Source: Opitutaceae bacterium (lineage in GTDB: Bacteria; Verrucomicrobiota; Verrucomicrobiia; Opitutales; Opitutaceae). From it: a stretch of DNA of 64,000 bases. This document shows, in pieces, positions 35,444-43,282 of this stretch; the stretch's first letter is position 1, and each line of letters opens with the position of its first letter. The notes under the pieces are model-generated. The model worked only from the letters and a program-made list of their open reading frames with translations. It searched no databases and was not told the origin of the DNA. Position numbers and translations under genes: made by a program. Where the stretch lies: contig JAHCAZ010000001.1 in NCBI GenBank assembly GCA_019634615.1, positions 124,001 through 188,000 on the forward strand, written 5' to 3'.

Positions 35444-35908
35444 ATGAGCCGCAACTGGAAAATCATCCTCGCCTTCCTGGGCGTCTTTGTCGCCGGTGCC
35501 GTCTTCGGTGGCTTCGTCTCGCTGCGGGTGGCGCGGCAGCATTTCGAAAAGGCCCGCCTGCGCACCCCGACGCCCATCGACCAGTTCAGCCCGCAGATCA
35601 TGAAGCGCTTCTCCAACCGCCTCGACCTCACGGCCGAGCAGAAGGAAAAGCTCTGGCCGATCATCAGGCAGGCCGGCGAGGATCTGCGCAAGCTGCGCCA
35701 GTCGGGCGACCGCGAGGCCATCGCCGTCGCGGAGCGCATGCATGAGCAGGTGGCGGAGATTCTGACCCCCGCGCAGCAGGGGAAACTCGAGCAGATGAAA
35801 CGCGACATGCGCGAGCGCTGGCAGCGGGAGCGCCAGAAGCGCTGGGGCGAACGCGCGCCGTCGGGCAACCGGCCCCCGCCACCCCCGCCGGGGTCGGGCG
35901 GCGAATAA
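35444..35908 (+). CDS. Spy/CpxP-like periplasmic protein with membrane anchor
   Basis: The start MSRNWKIILAFLGVFVAGAV gives 154 residues. An N-terminal transmembrane anchor precedes a helical LTxxQ-type domain (RLDLTAEQKEKLWPIIRQAG and EILTPAQQGKLEQMKRDMRE), as in Spy, CpxP and CnrX metal- or stress-sensors. The C-terminus is a Pro tract. In CnrX-type systems such a protein senses metal and controls an ECF sigma factor through an anti-sigma protein, matching this gene order. Confidence 0.78.
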   Translation: MSRNWKIILAFLGVFVAGAVFGGFVSLRVARQHFEKARLRTPTPIDQFSPQIMKRFSNRLDLTAEQKEKLWPIIRQAGEDLRKLRQSGDREAIAVAERMHEQVAEILTPAQQGKLEQMKRDMRERWQRERQKRWGERAPSGNRPPPPPPGSGGE

Positions 35909-35952
35909 TTCCGCAGATTGCAGTTGCCCGCGCCCCGTCGCGGCGTACGTTC

Positions 35953-36063
35953 CGCCCCGGCCAGGTGCCATGCATGGGCAGGCGCGTGAACTCCGCCAGG
36001 ACCGGAAGGTAGCAACGGCAACGACGTTCTCCCAGTGCCGTGGAGTGCCTGGCCACTTTTTTT
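35953..36063 (+). ncRNA. ffs: Signal recognition particle RNA (4.5S, bacterial small type) with terminator
   Basis: The apical domain is unmistakable: CAGGACCGGAAGGTAGCAAC carries the GGAA tetraloop and Ffh-binding loops. GGCCAGG (35959-35965) and CCTGGCC (36048-36054) close the long helix, and a seven-T run (36057-36063) terminates it. A promoter candidate is TTGCCC, 16 nt, TACGTT (ending at 35951). The RNA lies directly upstream of dnaX, a common bacterial order. The 5' end is estimated to within a few bases. Confidence 0.93.
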
Positions 36064-36070
36064 ATCGGCG

Positions 36071-36091
36071 AATGCGGATACCGGATGGCGG
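36071..36091. repeat. AATCCGC-type repeat fragment between ffs and dnaX
   Basis: AATGCGGATACCGGATGGCG shares GCGGATACCGGA with the odhB copy at 27120-27149. It is an intergenic representative of the family also present inside kdsC and odhB. Confidence 0.5.
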
Positions 36092-36178
36092 AAAGGGCGG
36101 GTGGATCGGGTGGAGAAGGGAAAGCCCAAGGTCAGGGCTTGCTCATTCGCGGTTCCACACTCTTCATTTCACCAGCTG

Positions 36179-37339
36179 ATGTCCGGATCCTATCAAGTCA
36201 TCGCCCGCAAGTGGCGGCCCCAGACGTTCGACGATGTTGTCGGCCAGGACCACGTGGTGCGGACGCTGAAGAACGCCATCGCGCGGAACCGGATCGCCCA
36301 CGCCTACCTCCTCGTCGGCCCCCGCGGCACCGGCAAGACCACCACGGCGCGCATCTTCGCCAAGGCGCTCAACTGCGCCGGCGGCCCGAAGGCTGACTTC
36401 GACGTCAAGGACCCGGTGTGCCAGGCCATCGCCGAGGGCACGCACCTCGACGTGATCGAGTTCGACGCCGCCACCAACACGCAGGTCGACAAGATCCGCG
36501 AGGCCATCCTCGACTCGGTGGCCTATGCCCCGGCCTCGGCCCGCTACAAGATCTACATCATCGACGAGGTGCACATGCTCTCGGCCGGGTCGTTCAACGC
36601 CCTGCTGAAGACCTTGGAGGAGCCGCCGCCGCACGTGAAGTTCGTCTTCGCGACGACGGATCCGCAGAAGATGCCGCTCACGGTCATCTCCCGGTGCCAG
36701 CGCTTCGACCTCAAGCCCATCCCCGCCGAACTTATCGTGGGGCGCCTGCGGAAGATCGCGACCGACGAGAAGATCAAGGTCGCCGACGCCGCGCTGGCCT
36801 GCATCGCCCGCATGGCGGAGGGCGGCATGCGCGACGCGCAGTCGATCCTCGACCAGATGATTTCCTTCTGCGGCGGCGAGATCTCCGAGCCGGACGTGCT
36901 CGACGTCTTCGGCCTTGTCGCGGCCGACAAGATCGCCGAGCTCGCCGGGGCCGTTGCCGCGGGCGATCACCAGCGGATCGTCGCCATCGTGGATGAGTGC
37001 GACGCCAATGGCCGCGACCTCGTGCGCCTGCTCACGGACCTGCAGGCGCTGGTGCGCGGCGCGCTACTTGACGCCATCGCCAAGGGCGGACGGAGCGACC
37101 AGCTCGGGGGCACGCCGCTGACCACCGAACAGCTGACGCGCCTGCTCGATGGCCTGCGCGAGGGCGAGGGCGGGGTGAAACTCGGGCTGGCGGAAAAGAT
37201 CAACTTCGAGGTCACGCTGCTGAAAGCCGTCGAGGCGAGCCGCGCGCGTGCGATCGACAGTCTCATTAAGGAATTGGCCACGCTGGCCGAGGAATCGCCT
37301 GCCGCGGCTGGCTCCGGCGACGAAAAAAAAAAGGCCTGA
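36179..37339 (+). CDS. dnaX: DNA polymerase III gamma/tau subunit, zero-frame (short) product
   Basis: The start [20 protein letters not shown] gives 386 residues; an upstream in-frame ATG lies inside the SRP RNA and is rejected. Walker A is [20 protein letters not shown], followed by [20 protein letters not shown] and the sensor segment. Only two of the usual four zinc-module cysteines are visible (LNC and DPVCQAI). The frame ends EKKKA-stop at an A10 tract. This is the clamp-loader ATPase. A -1 shift at the tract adds 119 codons (see next entries). Confidence 0.93.
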   Translation: MSGSYQVIARKWRPQTFDDVVGQDHVVRTLKNAIARNRIAHAYLLVGPRGTGKTTTARIFAKALNCAGGPKADFDVKDPVCQAIAEGTHLDVIEFDAATNTQVDKIREAILDSVAYAPASARYKIYIIDEVHMLSAGSFNALLKTLEEPPPHVKFVFATTDPQKMPLTVISRCQRFDLKPIPAELIVGRLRKIATDEKIKVADAALACIARMAEGGMRDAQSILDQMISFCGGEISEPDVLDVFGLVAADKIAELAGAVAAGDHQRIVAIVDECDANGRDLVRLLTDLQALVRGALLDAIAKGGRSDQLGGTPLTTEQLTRLLDGLREGEGGVKLGLAEKINFEVTLLKAVEASRARAIDSLIKELATLAEESPAAAGSGDEKKKA

Positions 37340-37377
37340 TCGAGCGGCTGGAGGCGCGCCTTGAGGCGCGGGTCGCT
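37323..37377 (+). promoter_or_regulatory. Probable dnaX frameshift signal: A10 slippery tract plus two-tier stem-loop
   Basis: The ten A residues 37323-37332 include the heptamer A AAA AAG (37327-37333) in the zero frame. Nine nt further, AGCGGC (37343-37348) pairs with GTCGCT (37372-37377), and inside it CGCGCC (37355-37360) pairs with GGCGCG (37365-37370) around TTGA. Such spacing suits -1 ribosomal slippage; the A-tract would also favour transcriptional slippage. Confidence 0.7.
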
Positions 37378-37692
37378 GCCGGTGAGCCTGCGGTCCCCGT
37401 GGCTGCGCCCGCAGCCATCGACGAACTGGTCGACGAAGGCGAAGCCCCGATCGGTCCCACCGAAGCGGAAGAGTCGGCCTACCTCGCGGAGCAAACTGCG
37501 GCCGCGCCCAGTGGGGCAACCGCCCCCGGCGGCGAAGATGCGGCCGAGGTCGACGAAGCTCCGGCCAAGCTGCCCGCGATCGAGGATCTGGTGCAACAGA
37601 TACCGGCCGAAACACGTGAGGCGCTCGACGAGCTGTTCCGCGCCCGGTTCGTGCGCGTGCAGCGCATCCCGCGCAAGGTCCTCAAGGCGTGA
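37333..37692 (+). CDS. dnaX: dnaX -1 frame extension (tau-like C-terminal region)
   Basis: After slippage reading continues [20 protein letters not shown] for 119 residues to TGA, giving a 504-residue protein. The extension has a short coiled-coil-like start, an acidic Ala/Pro/Glu linker, and a structured end ([20 protein letters not shown], then [18 protein letters not shown]). There is no own ribosome site, and the first ATG codon would drop the first ~22 residues. It fits a tau-type tail reached only by frameshift. The alternative is a homopolymer sequencing error. It overlaps the convergent PP2C gene by 11 nt. Confidence 0.7.
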   Translation, partial: GLIERLEARLEARVAAGEPAVPVAAPAAIDELVDEGEAPIGPTEAEESAYLAEQTAAAPSGATAPGGEDAAEVDEAPAKLPAIEDLVQQIPAETREALDELFRARFVRVQRIPRKVLKA

Positions 37693-38554
37693 GCGGCTGA
37701 TCGCCGGCCGGGAGCGTCTCGACCACGAGCGCCGTGATGTTGTCGCGGCCGGAGGCCTCCAGAGCGGCATCGACCAGCCGACGCGCGGGATCGAGGTGGG
37801 CGACCGGGGCGGGCGGCTCGCGGATGAACTCCTGTAGGGCGCGGTCCCAGAGCCCGTCGTTGAGCCCGTCGGAGCAGATCAGGAACCGATCGCCGGCCTG
37901 GTAGCCGACCGCGCCAACCTGGGGGTCGATGAACTGGTGGCCGGCGCCGAGCGCCTGATTGAGCGCGTTGCGCAGCGGATGGTTGCGGGCCTCGCGCTCG
38001 TTCAGCTTGCCCTGCCGGCGCAGCCAGCCGACGTGCGAGTGGTCGTGCGTGAGCTGGGTCATGCCACCCTCCTTCGGCAGGTAGTAGATGCGGCTGTCGC
38101 CGATGTGGCCGAAGTACATCCACTCCGGCGTGAACCAGCACAGGCTGAGCGTGGCGCCCATGCCGGCGCACTCCTCGTAGCTCCGCCCGTGGTCGAGCAT
38201 GACCTTGTGGATGTCGGCGAACAGCTCCGCGAGCACGTCGGAGAAGCCGCTGGCGAGGCCCATCGCCGACATGCGGAAGCAGCGGGGCATGAGGGCCGTG
38301 ATGCGATCGACGGCGATGCGGCTGGCGAATTCGCCGGAGTTGGCGCCGCCCATGCCGTCGCTCACGGCGAAGACAAAGTCGGTGTTCTTCTGCGAGGCCT
38401 CGCCGACCTTGCCGAGAAAGCGCAGCTCGTGCCCGTCGAACGTCAGGGCGAGGAAGGAATCCTCGTTGTTCGGGCGGACGCGGCCGCGGTGGGTCAGGCC
38501 CGACCAGCGCAGCCTTTGCGGCGGGCGGTCGGAGGGGGTGGCGTCAGGTGGCAT
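37682..38554 (-). CDS. PP2C-family serine/threonine protein phosphatase
   Basis: The start MPPDATPSDRPPQRLRWSGL gives 290 residues. PP2C motifs run in order: THRGRVRPNNEDSFL, VFAVSDGMGGANSGEFAS, GMGATLSLCW, GHIGDSRIYYL, LICSDGLNDGL and ASGRDNITALVV, so the metal-binding aspartates are intact. Its start overlaps the end of the minimal kinase gene by 11 nt, giving a coupled kinase-phosphatase pair. The substrate is unknown. Confidence 0.93.
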   Translation of the reverse strand: MPPDATPSDRPPQRLRWSGLTHRGRVRPNNEDSFLALTFDGHELRFLGKVGEASQKNTDFVFAVSDGMGGANSGEFASRIAVDRITALMPRCFRMSAMGLASGFSDVLAELFADIHKVMLDHGRSYEECAGMGATLSLCWFTPEWMYFGHIGDSRIYYLPKEGGMTQLTHDHSHVGWLRRQGKLNEREARNHPLRNALNQALGAGHQFIDPQVGAVGYQAGDRFLICSDGLNDGLWDRALQEFIREPPAPVAHLDPARRLVDAALEASGRDNITALVVETLPAGDQPLTP

Positions 38555-38954
38555 CGGGCGGAGGGGCCGGCGGCGGCGGGCCGCCGAGCAGGGTGGCGAG
38601 TTCGAAATCGATGATGCAGAACCGGCCGTCGGAAAAACGGTAGGTGATGTTGCGCAGGAACGGGTCGTCGTGGCGGACGCCGTACTGCTCGAGCTCGGCA
38701 AAGAGCGCCTTCATGCGCTCCTCGTTCATGTGGTCGACGCGCGTGCCGCAGCTGGTCGTGATCAGTTTCAGGTTGGCAGGGTCGGTCTCGAGCACGCGCG
38801 GCACGAAATCACAGCCGGCCGCCTCGAGGTGACGCAGCACCCGCACCTCGTTCTCGAAGCGCTCGCGGGCCTGGTGGCCGCGAAAGGTCTTGTGCACGCG
38901 GCCGTCATAGCCGATGTGCACCAGGGCGCGGCGGGTGTCCTTGGCTTCCTGCAT
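38544..38954 (-). CDS. Minimal protein-kinase-like protein
   Basis: The protein has only 136 residues but keeps the catalytic set with correct spacing: Lys22 (RVHKTF), Glu36 (FENEVRVLRHL), His95-x-Asp97-x4-Asn102 (VRHDDPFLRNITY, the HRDxxxxN loop) and Asp116 in IIDFELA (DFE in place of DFG). It lacks a Gly-rich loop, an activation loop with APE, and the helical C-lobe, so it resembles Bud32/RIO/lipopolysaccharide-kinase folds in miniature. The C-terminus is Pro-rich. It is coupled to the PP2C gene. Confidence 0.75.
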   Translation of the reverse strand: MQEAKDTRRALVHIGYDGRVHKTFRGHQARERFENEVRVLRHLEAAGCDFVPRVLETDPANLKLITTSCGTRVDHMNEERMKALFAELEQYGVRHDDPFLRNITYRFSDGRFCIIDFELATLLGGPPPPAPPPDAT

Positions 38955-39056
38955 CGTTCGTGGGCGACGGAATAATTCGTCACTGTTCCCTGTAAATCAA
39001 CAACTTCGCGGACACAATCCCGCAATGGCGCAAGTCGGAGAAATTCCGGCTTCCGC

Positions 39057-39072
39057 TGGCATGTAAGGTGCT
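39057..39072 (+). promoter_or_regulatory. Sigma-54-type promoter of glnII
   Basis: TGGCATGTAAGGTGCT matches the consensus TGGCACG-N4-TTGCW at all but two positions, with GG and GC exactly 10 nt apart. It lies 85 nt before the glutamine synthetase start. Nitrogen genes are classic RpoN targets. No NtrC site was recognised. Confidence 0.55.
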
Positions 39073-39156
39073 ATTTTCTCCGTGCATTTAGGATCTGTCG
39101 GGCAATCAATCCTGCACGGCGCTTAAAGCAAAACCCTCCACAAAACCTCATCGCAT

Positions 39157-40191
39157 ATGCCCAAATACAAACTGGAATACATCTGGCTCGACGGCTACCA
39201 GCCGCTGGCCAACATGCGCAGCAAGACGCAGATCAAGGAATTCCCCGGCTTCCCGAAGCTCGCGGACCTGCCCTTCTGGGGCTTCGACGGCAGCTCGACC
39301 CGTCAGGCGGAAGGCAAGAGTTCCGATTGCGTGCTCCGCCCGGTCGCGGTTTTCCCGGACAGCACCCGCAAGAACGGCGTGCTCGTCATGTGCGACGTGT
39401 TGATGCCCGACCAGAAGACGCCGCACCCGTCGAACTCGCGCGCCACGATCCCGGACGACCCGGATACCTGGTTCGGCTTCGAGCAGGAGTATTTCTTCTT
39501 CAAGAACGGCGCCCCCCTCGGTTTCCCGACGGGTGGCTTCCCCGAGCCGCAGGGCCCGTACTACACCGGCGTCGGCTACAAGAACGTCGGCTCCGTCGCC
39601 CGTGAGATCGTCGAGAAGCACATCGACATCTGTCTCGATGCCGGGATCAACATCGAGGGCATCAACGCCGAGGTCGCCAAGGGGCAGTGGGAATTCCAGA
39701 TCTTCGGCAAGGGTTCCCGGAACGCCGCCGACCAGATGTGGGTCGCCCGCTACATCCTCGCCCGCCTGTGCGAGGCCTACGAGGTGGACATCGAGTGGCG
39801 CTGCAAGCCCATCGTCGGTGCCTTCAACGCCCCGCTCGACTGGAACGGCTCCGGCATGCACTCGAACTTCTCCACGAAGTTCATGCGCGAGACCGGCGGC
39901 AAGGCCTACTTCGAGAAGCTCATGGCGGCCTTCGCCAAGCACATGGACGAGCACATCGCGGTCTATGGCCCGGAGAACCACCTGCGCCTGACCGGCCTGC
40001 ACGAGACGCAGTCGATCGACAAGTTCACGTACGGCATCGCCGACCGTGGCTCGTCGATCCGCGTGCCGCACAGCTTCGTCAACGCCGGCTACAAGGGCTA
40101 CCTCGAGGATCGCCGCCCGAATTCCGCGGCGGACCCGTACCTCGTGGCCGGGCGCATCCTGAAGACCATCCAGACGGTGCCCACCGCCTGA
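39157..40191 (+). CDS. glnII: Glutamine synthetase, type II (eukaryote-like)
   Basis: The 344-residue protein is the short GSII form. The beta-grasp domain (YIWLDGYQPLANMRSKTQIK, WGFDGSSTRQAEGKSSDCVL) precedes the catalytic domain with WFGFEQEYFFFKNGAPLGFP, AEVAKGQWEFQIF, WNGSGMHSNFSTK and ENHLRLTGLHET. It makes glutamine from glutamate, ammonia and ATP. The gene stands alone, with a sigma-54-like promoter before it and a strong terminator after. Confidence 0.96.
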   Translation: MPKYKLEYIWLDGYQPLANMRSKTQIKEFPGFPKLADLPFWGFDGSSTRQAEGKSSDCVLRPVAVFPDSTRKNGVLVMCDVLMPDQKTPHPSNSRATIPDDPDTWFGFEQEYFFFKNGAPLGFPTGGFPEPQGPYYTGVGYKNVGSVAREIVEKHIDICLDAGINIEGINAEVAKGQWEFQIFGKGSRNAADQMWVARYILARLCEAYEVDIEWRCKPIVGAFNAPLDWNGSGMHSNFSTKFMRETGGKAYFEKLMAAFAKHMDEHIAVYGPENHLRLTGLHETQSIDKFTYGIADRGSSIRVPHSFVNAGYKGYLEDRRPNSAADPYLVAGRILKTIQTVPTA

Positions 40192-40216
40192 GGTCGTTCA
40201 GCAACGAAAGGTTTCC

Positions 40217-40248
40217 ACGCCGCCCGGCAACGGGCGGCGTTTCTTTTT
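40217..40248 (+). terminator. Terminator of glnII
   Basis: ACGCCGCCCG and CGGGCGGCGT form a perfect 10-bp stem around a GCAA tetraloop, followed by TTCTTTTT. Confidence 0.92.
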
Positions 40249-40313
40249 GGCTGCGCGCGCCGATGCCTTTAGTGTCGCCGCCGGTGGGTGGCTTGCCTTT
40301 GCCTTGGGGCCGC

Positions 40314-42215
40314 ATGGCGGCGCGCCCCCTCATTCCCCGAAGCCTGGCGATCCTGGAATCGCTCCAGCTGGGAGTGTTGGCGCTCAACCTGGCCTGGACC
40401 ACGCTGTGTCTCGGTGGGTACCGGCCGGAGACGATGGTCGTGACCAGTGCGCTGACCGCGGTGCTGTTGGTGCTCCACTTTGTCAGCCGGAGCCTCCCTG
40501 CGCCGGCGCTGCCGCGCTGGCACGCCTGGGGCTGGCTGCCGCTGCCGTTTCTCGCCTACGCGGCGGTGAATGCGGCCTGGGTCACGCCGGTCCCGTGGCT
40601 CGGCTGGCACGATTGGCTGTGGTGGGCGCAGATGACCGCGGTGTTCTGGGTTGTCCTCAACTTTTCCGACCACGCCCGCGCGACCCGCTGGCTCCTGGTC
40701 ACGCTGGCGGGAGTGGCGTTCGTGGCCGTGGTGCTGGCGGCTTACCAGGTATTCGTGCGGCCCGATTGGCTGATGCTGGGGCGGTTGCAGGCGGAGCAAT
40801 TCATCGGGCGGGCCAGCGGTCCGTTCGGCATCCCAAACAGCCTGGCTGCGCTGCTGCTGCTGACGCTGGCGCCGACGGTGGCGTTGGTCCTGCGGCGCGG
40901 GGCGGGTGCGATCCAGCGCGTAATCGCCGGCTACCTTGCGGTCGCTTTCGGATTTGGCCTGGTGCTCACCGCCAGCCGGGGCGCCTGGTTGGCGGTCGTC
41001 CTCGTCGTGCTGGCGGCGCCGCTGGTGATCGGGCGTCGAAGCTGGGGGTGGCGGCTGCGCCGGCTGGGGCTGGCGATCGTGGTGGTCGGGGCGGTGGGGG
41101 TGGCGGCGTATTTCACGTTGCCGACCCTGCGCGGGCGGTTCGAGACGATGGTCCGCGAATCGGGCGAGTGGACGCGGCCGATCATGTGGCGGGGGGCGTG
41201 GCGGCTTTTTTCCGCCGATCCGGCCTGGGGCAGCGGTGCAGGCAGCTACAATGTGCTCTTCGAGAAGCACCGGCCGGCTCATTTCCAGCTGGATGCCCAG
41301 TGGGCGCATAACGATTACCTCAATACGCTCAGCGATTACGGGTTGGTTGGCTTCGGGCTCTTCTACGGCGCCATTGCCGTGATGGTCGGGCTGGGGCTGA
41401 GGCGGTTGCGGCGGGTGGGCTGGGGGCAGGATGACGGGCCTTGGGGGCATCCGTTCGTGTGGCGCGGGGTCGCCTTGGGCCTGGCGGCGTTTGGCTTGCA
41501 GCTGTTTGTGGACTTTCACCTCAAGATCCCGGCGCTGGCCATGGCGCTGGCGGTGCTGGCGGCCCTGCTGGCCCGCCGGATCCAGCCACCGGGCGACGGC
41601 GCCGGCGCGGGTTCACGCCGGTTCGGACAGCACACGGTGGCCGCGAGCGCGGCCCTGGGCATTGCGGTTGGTGCCGGCGCGTTCGTCTTTCCGCATTACC
41701 GGGCCGAGGCCTTGCGCTACCCGGCGCGGCAGGCGATCGACCGGTTGGCCGCGCTCCCGGTCGAGGCCTATCGCGACGGCCTGCCCGGGCCGCGGGCGAT
41801 GCTGGAGCGGGCGCTCGCGATCGATCCCCGGAATGCCCAGGCTTGGGCCGACGCGTCGTACGCCACCTCGCTTTGGGGGCATGTCGAGCCGGGGCAGACG
41901 TTTCAGCTTGGTCGCGAAGCGGAACGGCAGGCGAGCCGCGCCCTGGCGCTCTCGGCCGTCGTGCCGGAGTTCTGGCTGAGGCATTCGGTCGCCTTGGATA
42001 TGCAGCAGCGCTGGATGGAGGCCGGTGGCAGCTGCATCAGGGCCATGGACTTAGCACCGTCCCATGCCATGGTCTGGTATTACTACGCCTATCACTTGAG
42101 TCTCGATCCCACCGGCATTCCGCAGGCCCGCGCGGCGGTGGCAATCTGCTTGCGACTTGACCCTGCCAACGGTCCGGCTCAGCTTTTGCGCCAACAATTG
42201 GCAGCAAGGGAATAA
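40314..42215 (+). CDS. O-antigen ligase/polymerase-like membrane protein with TPR-like C-terminus
   Basis: The ATG at 40314 (MAARPLIPRSLAILESLQLG) gives 633 residues; an ATG at 40263 is possible. Eleven or so hydrophobic segments cover residues 1-430, and the Wzy_C loop is present (GRASGPFGIPNSLAALLLLT, SAGSG-like AWGSGAGSYNVLFEKHRP, AHNDYLNTLSDYGLVGFGLF). The C-terminal ~200 residues are soluble and TPR-like (MLERALAIDPRNAQAWADAS). Members ligate or polymerise surface glycans. It is followed within 22 nt by a FecR-domain gene. Confidence 0.85.
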   Translation: MAARPLIPRSLAILESLQLGVLALNLAWTTLCLGGYRPETMVVTSALTAVLLVLHFVSRSLPAPALPRWHAWGWLPLPFLAYAAVNAAWVTPVPWLGWHDWLWWAQMTAVFWVVLNFSDHARATRWLLVTLAGVAFVAVVLAAYQVFVRPDWLMLGRLQAEQFIGRASGPFGIPNSLAALLLLTLAPTVALVLRRGAGAIQRVIAGYLAVAFGFGLVLTASRGAWLAVVLVVLAAPLVIGRRSWGWRLRRLGLAIVVVGAVGVAAYFTLPTLRGRFETMVRESGEWTRPIMWRGAWRLFSADPAWGSGAGSYNVLFEKHRPAHFQLDAQWAHNDYLNTLSDYGLVGFGLFYGAIAVMVGLGLRRLRRVGWGQDDGPWGHPFVWRGVALGLAAFGLQLFVDFHLKIPALAMALAVLAALLARRIQPPGDGAGAGSRRFGQHTVAASAALGIAVGAGAFVFPHYRAEALRYPARQAIDRLAALPVEAYRDGLPGPRAMLERALAIDPRNAQAWADASYATSLWGHVEPGQTFQLGREAERQASRALALSAVVPEFWLRHSVALDMQQRWMEAGGSCIRAMDLAPSHAMVWYYYAYHLSLDPTGIPQARAAVAICLRLDPANGPAQLLRQQLAARE

Positions 42216-42237
42216 CCTGTGCGCCTGCCCACCCGCC

Positions 42238-43164
42238 ATGAATAAAAAACTCTTCGCCTGGTTGTGGCTTTTTGGATTTGCCACGCTGTTGTGTTCGTCG
42301 GTGGGCGCCCAAACGGCCTCGCCTGCCGGCCAGATCAAGGCCGCCAAGGTGACCGGTACCGTCACCGCCACCAAGGACGGCAACACGATCACCGTGCAAA
42401 CCGGCACCGAGCTGAGCCAGGGCTACACCGTGAACACCGGGAAAAATTCAGGGGTGGTGCTGGTGTTCTCGAACGGTGCGACCTTGAACCTGGCCGGTGA
42501 AACCTCGCTGGCGATCGACGAATTCACGCAGGATCCGTTTGCCGAGGACGTAGCCGTGTCAAAGCTGATCGCCGAGCCCTCGACCTCGCGGACGAAACTG
42601 AACCTGAGCCGCGGCGAGCTGGTGGGCAACGTCAAGAAACTGAACTACGACGCGGGCTCGAGCTTCAACATCCAGACGCCGGTCGGCGCCGCCGGTATCC
42701 GCGGCACCACGTTCCGAATCGTCTTCCGGCCCGACGGCACCGGCAAGGCCTTCTTCTCGCTGACCACGGTCGAGGGCAATGTCGTGCTCGCCTCGGGTAC
42801 CGTCAATCTCCCGAGCGAGACCTCCGTGCCCGACAACAAGGAGGTCGAGGTATTGATCGACGTGACGGTCGACGCCGAGACCGGCGCCGTGACCGTTGCC
42901 ACGGGTTCGGCGCCACCGGTCGTGGTGGCGGATGCGGCTCCGACTTCAGTGGCGGCCGTGGCGGCCGTCGCGCAGCAGATTGCGACCGCGGTCGCGACCG
43001 TGACCTTTACCGCCCCGGCCCCGGCGCCGACACCGACGCCGCAACCGCCAGCGGAGACGCCGCCGCCGGAGACTCCGCCCGAGACGCCACCCACGCCACC
43101 TGCGCCCACTCCTCCTCCGGCGGTCCCGACGACACCGCGCGTGACCTCGGGCGACGGTCGTTGA
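42238..43164 (+). CDS. Secreted FecR-domain protein with Pro-rich tail
   Basis: The start MNKKLFAWLWLFGFATLLCS gives 308 residues with a signal peptide. The FecR domain covers residues ~35-165 (VTATKDGNTITVQTGTELSQ, SSFNIQTPVGAAGIRGTTFR). The end is an Ala/Val stretch and a long Pro/Thr/Glu tail. It lacks the N-terminal anti-sigma part of classical FecR. In several phyla such proteins sit beside CHASE2 cyclases, as here, suggesting a periplasmic ligand or partner for the sensor. Confidence 0.85.
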   Translation: MNKKLFAWLWLFGFATLLCSSVGAQTASPAGQIKAAKVTGTVTATKDGNTITVQTGTELSQGYTVNTGKNSGVVLVFSNGATLNLAGETSLAIDEFTQDPFAEDVAVSKLIAEPSTSRTKLNLSRGELVGNVKKLNYDAGSSFNIQTPVGAAGIRGTTFRIVFRPDGTGKAFFSLTTVEGNVVLASGTVNLPSETSVPDNKEVEVLIDVTVDAETGAVTVATGSAPPVVVADAAPTSVAAVAAVAQQIATAVATVTFTAPAPAPTPTPQPPAETPPPETPPETPPTPPAPTPPPAVPTTPRVTSGDGR

Positions 43165-43190
43165 TGCCGGCGATCGGTTGAACCCTGCGA

Positions 43191-43220
43191 AGGCCCGCCT
43201 CGGCGGGCCTTTTTGTTTTT
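43191..43220 (+). terminator. Terminator after the FecR gene
   Basis: AGGCCCGCC and GGCGGGCCT form a 9-bp stem with a TC loop, followed by TTTTGTTTTT. It lies 63 nt before the CHASE2 cyclase start and would partly uncouple that gene from upstream transcription. Confidence 0.9.
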
Positions 43221-43282
43221 GGCCAAGCCGGAGGCTTAATGTGCTTCCGTTCGCCGCCACGGCTTTCTAGCCTGCCCCGCCG

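Noticed and set aside
36035..36178. Upstream in-frame extension of dnaX
   Set aside because: The extra codons lie inside the SRP RNA, its terminator and a repeat; the family N-terminus begins at [14 protein letters not shown].
38768..39025. Alternative frame over the kinase start (85 codons)
   Set aside because: The frame of 38544-38954 carries conserved catalytic residues and overlaps PP2C in a coupled way; the alternative is Arg/Thr/Pro-rich shadow.
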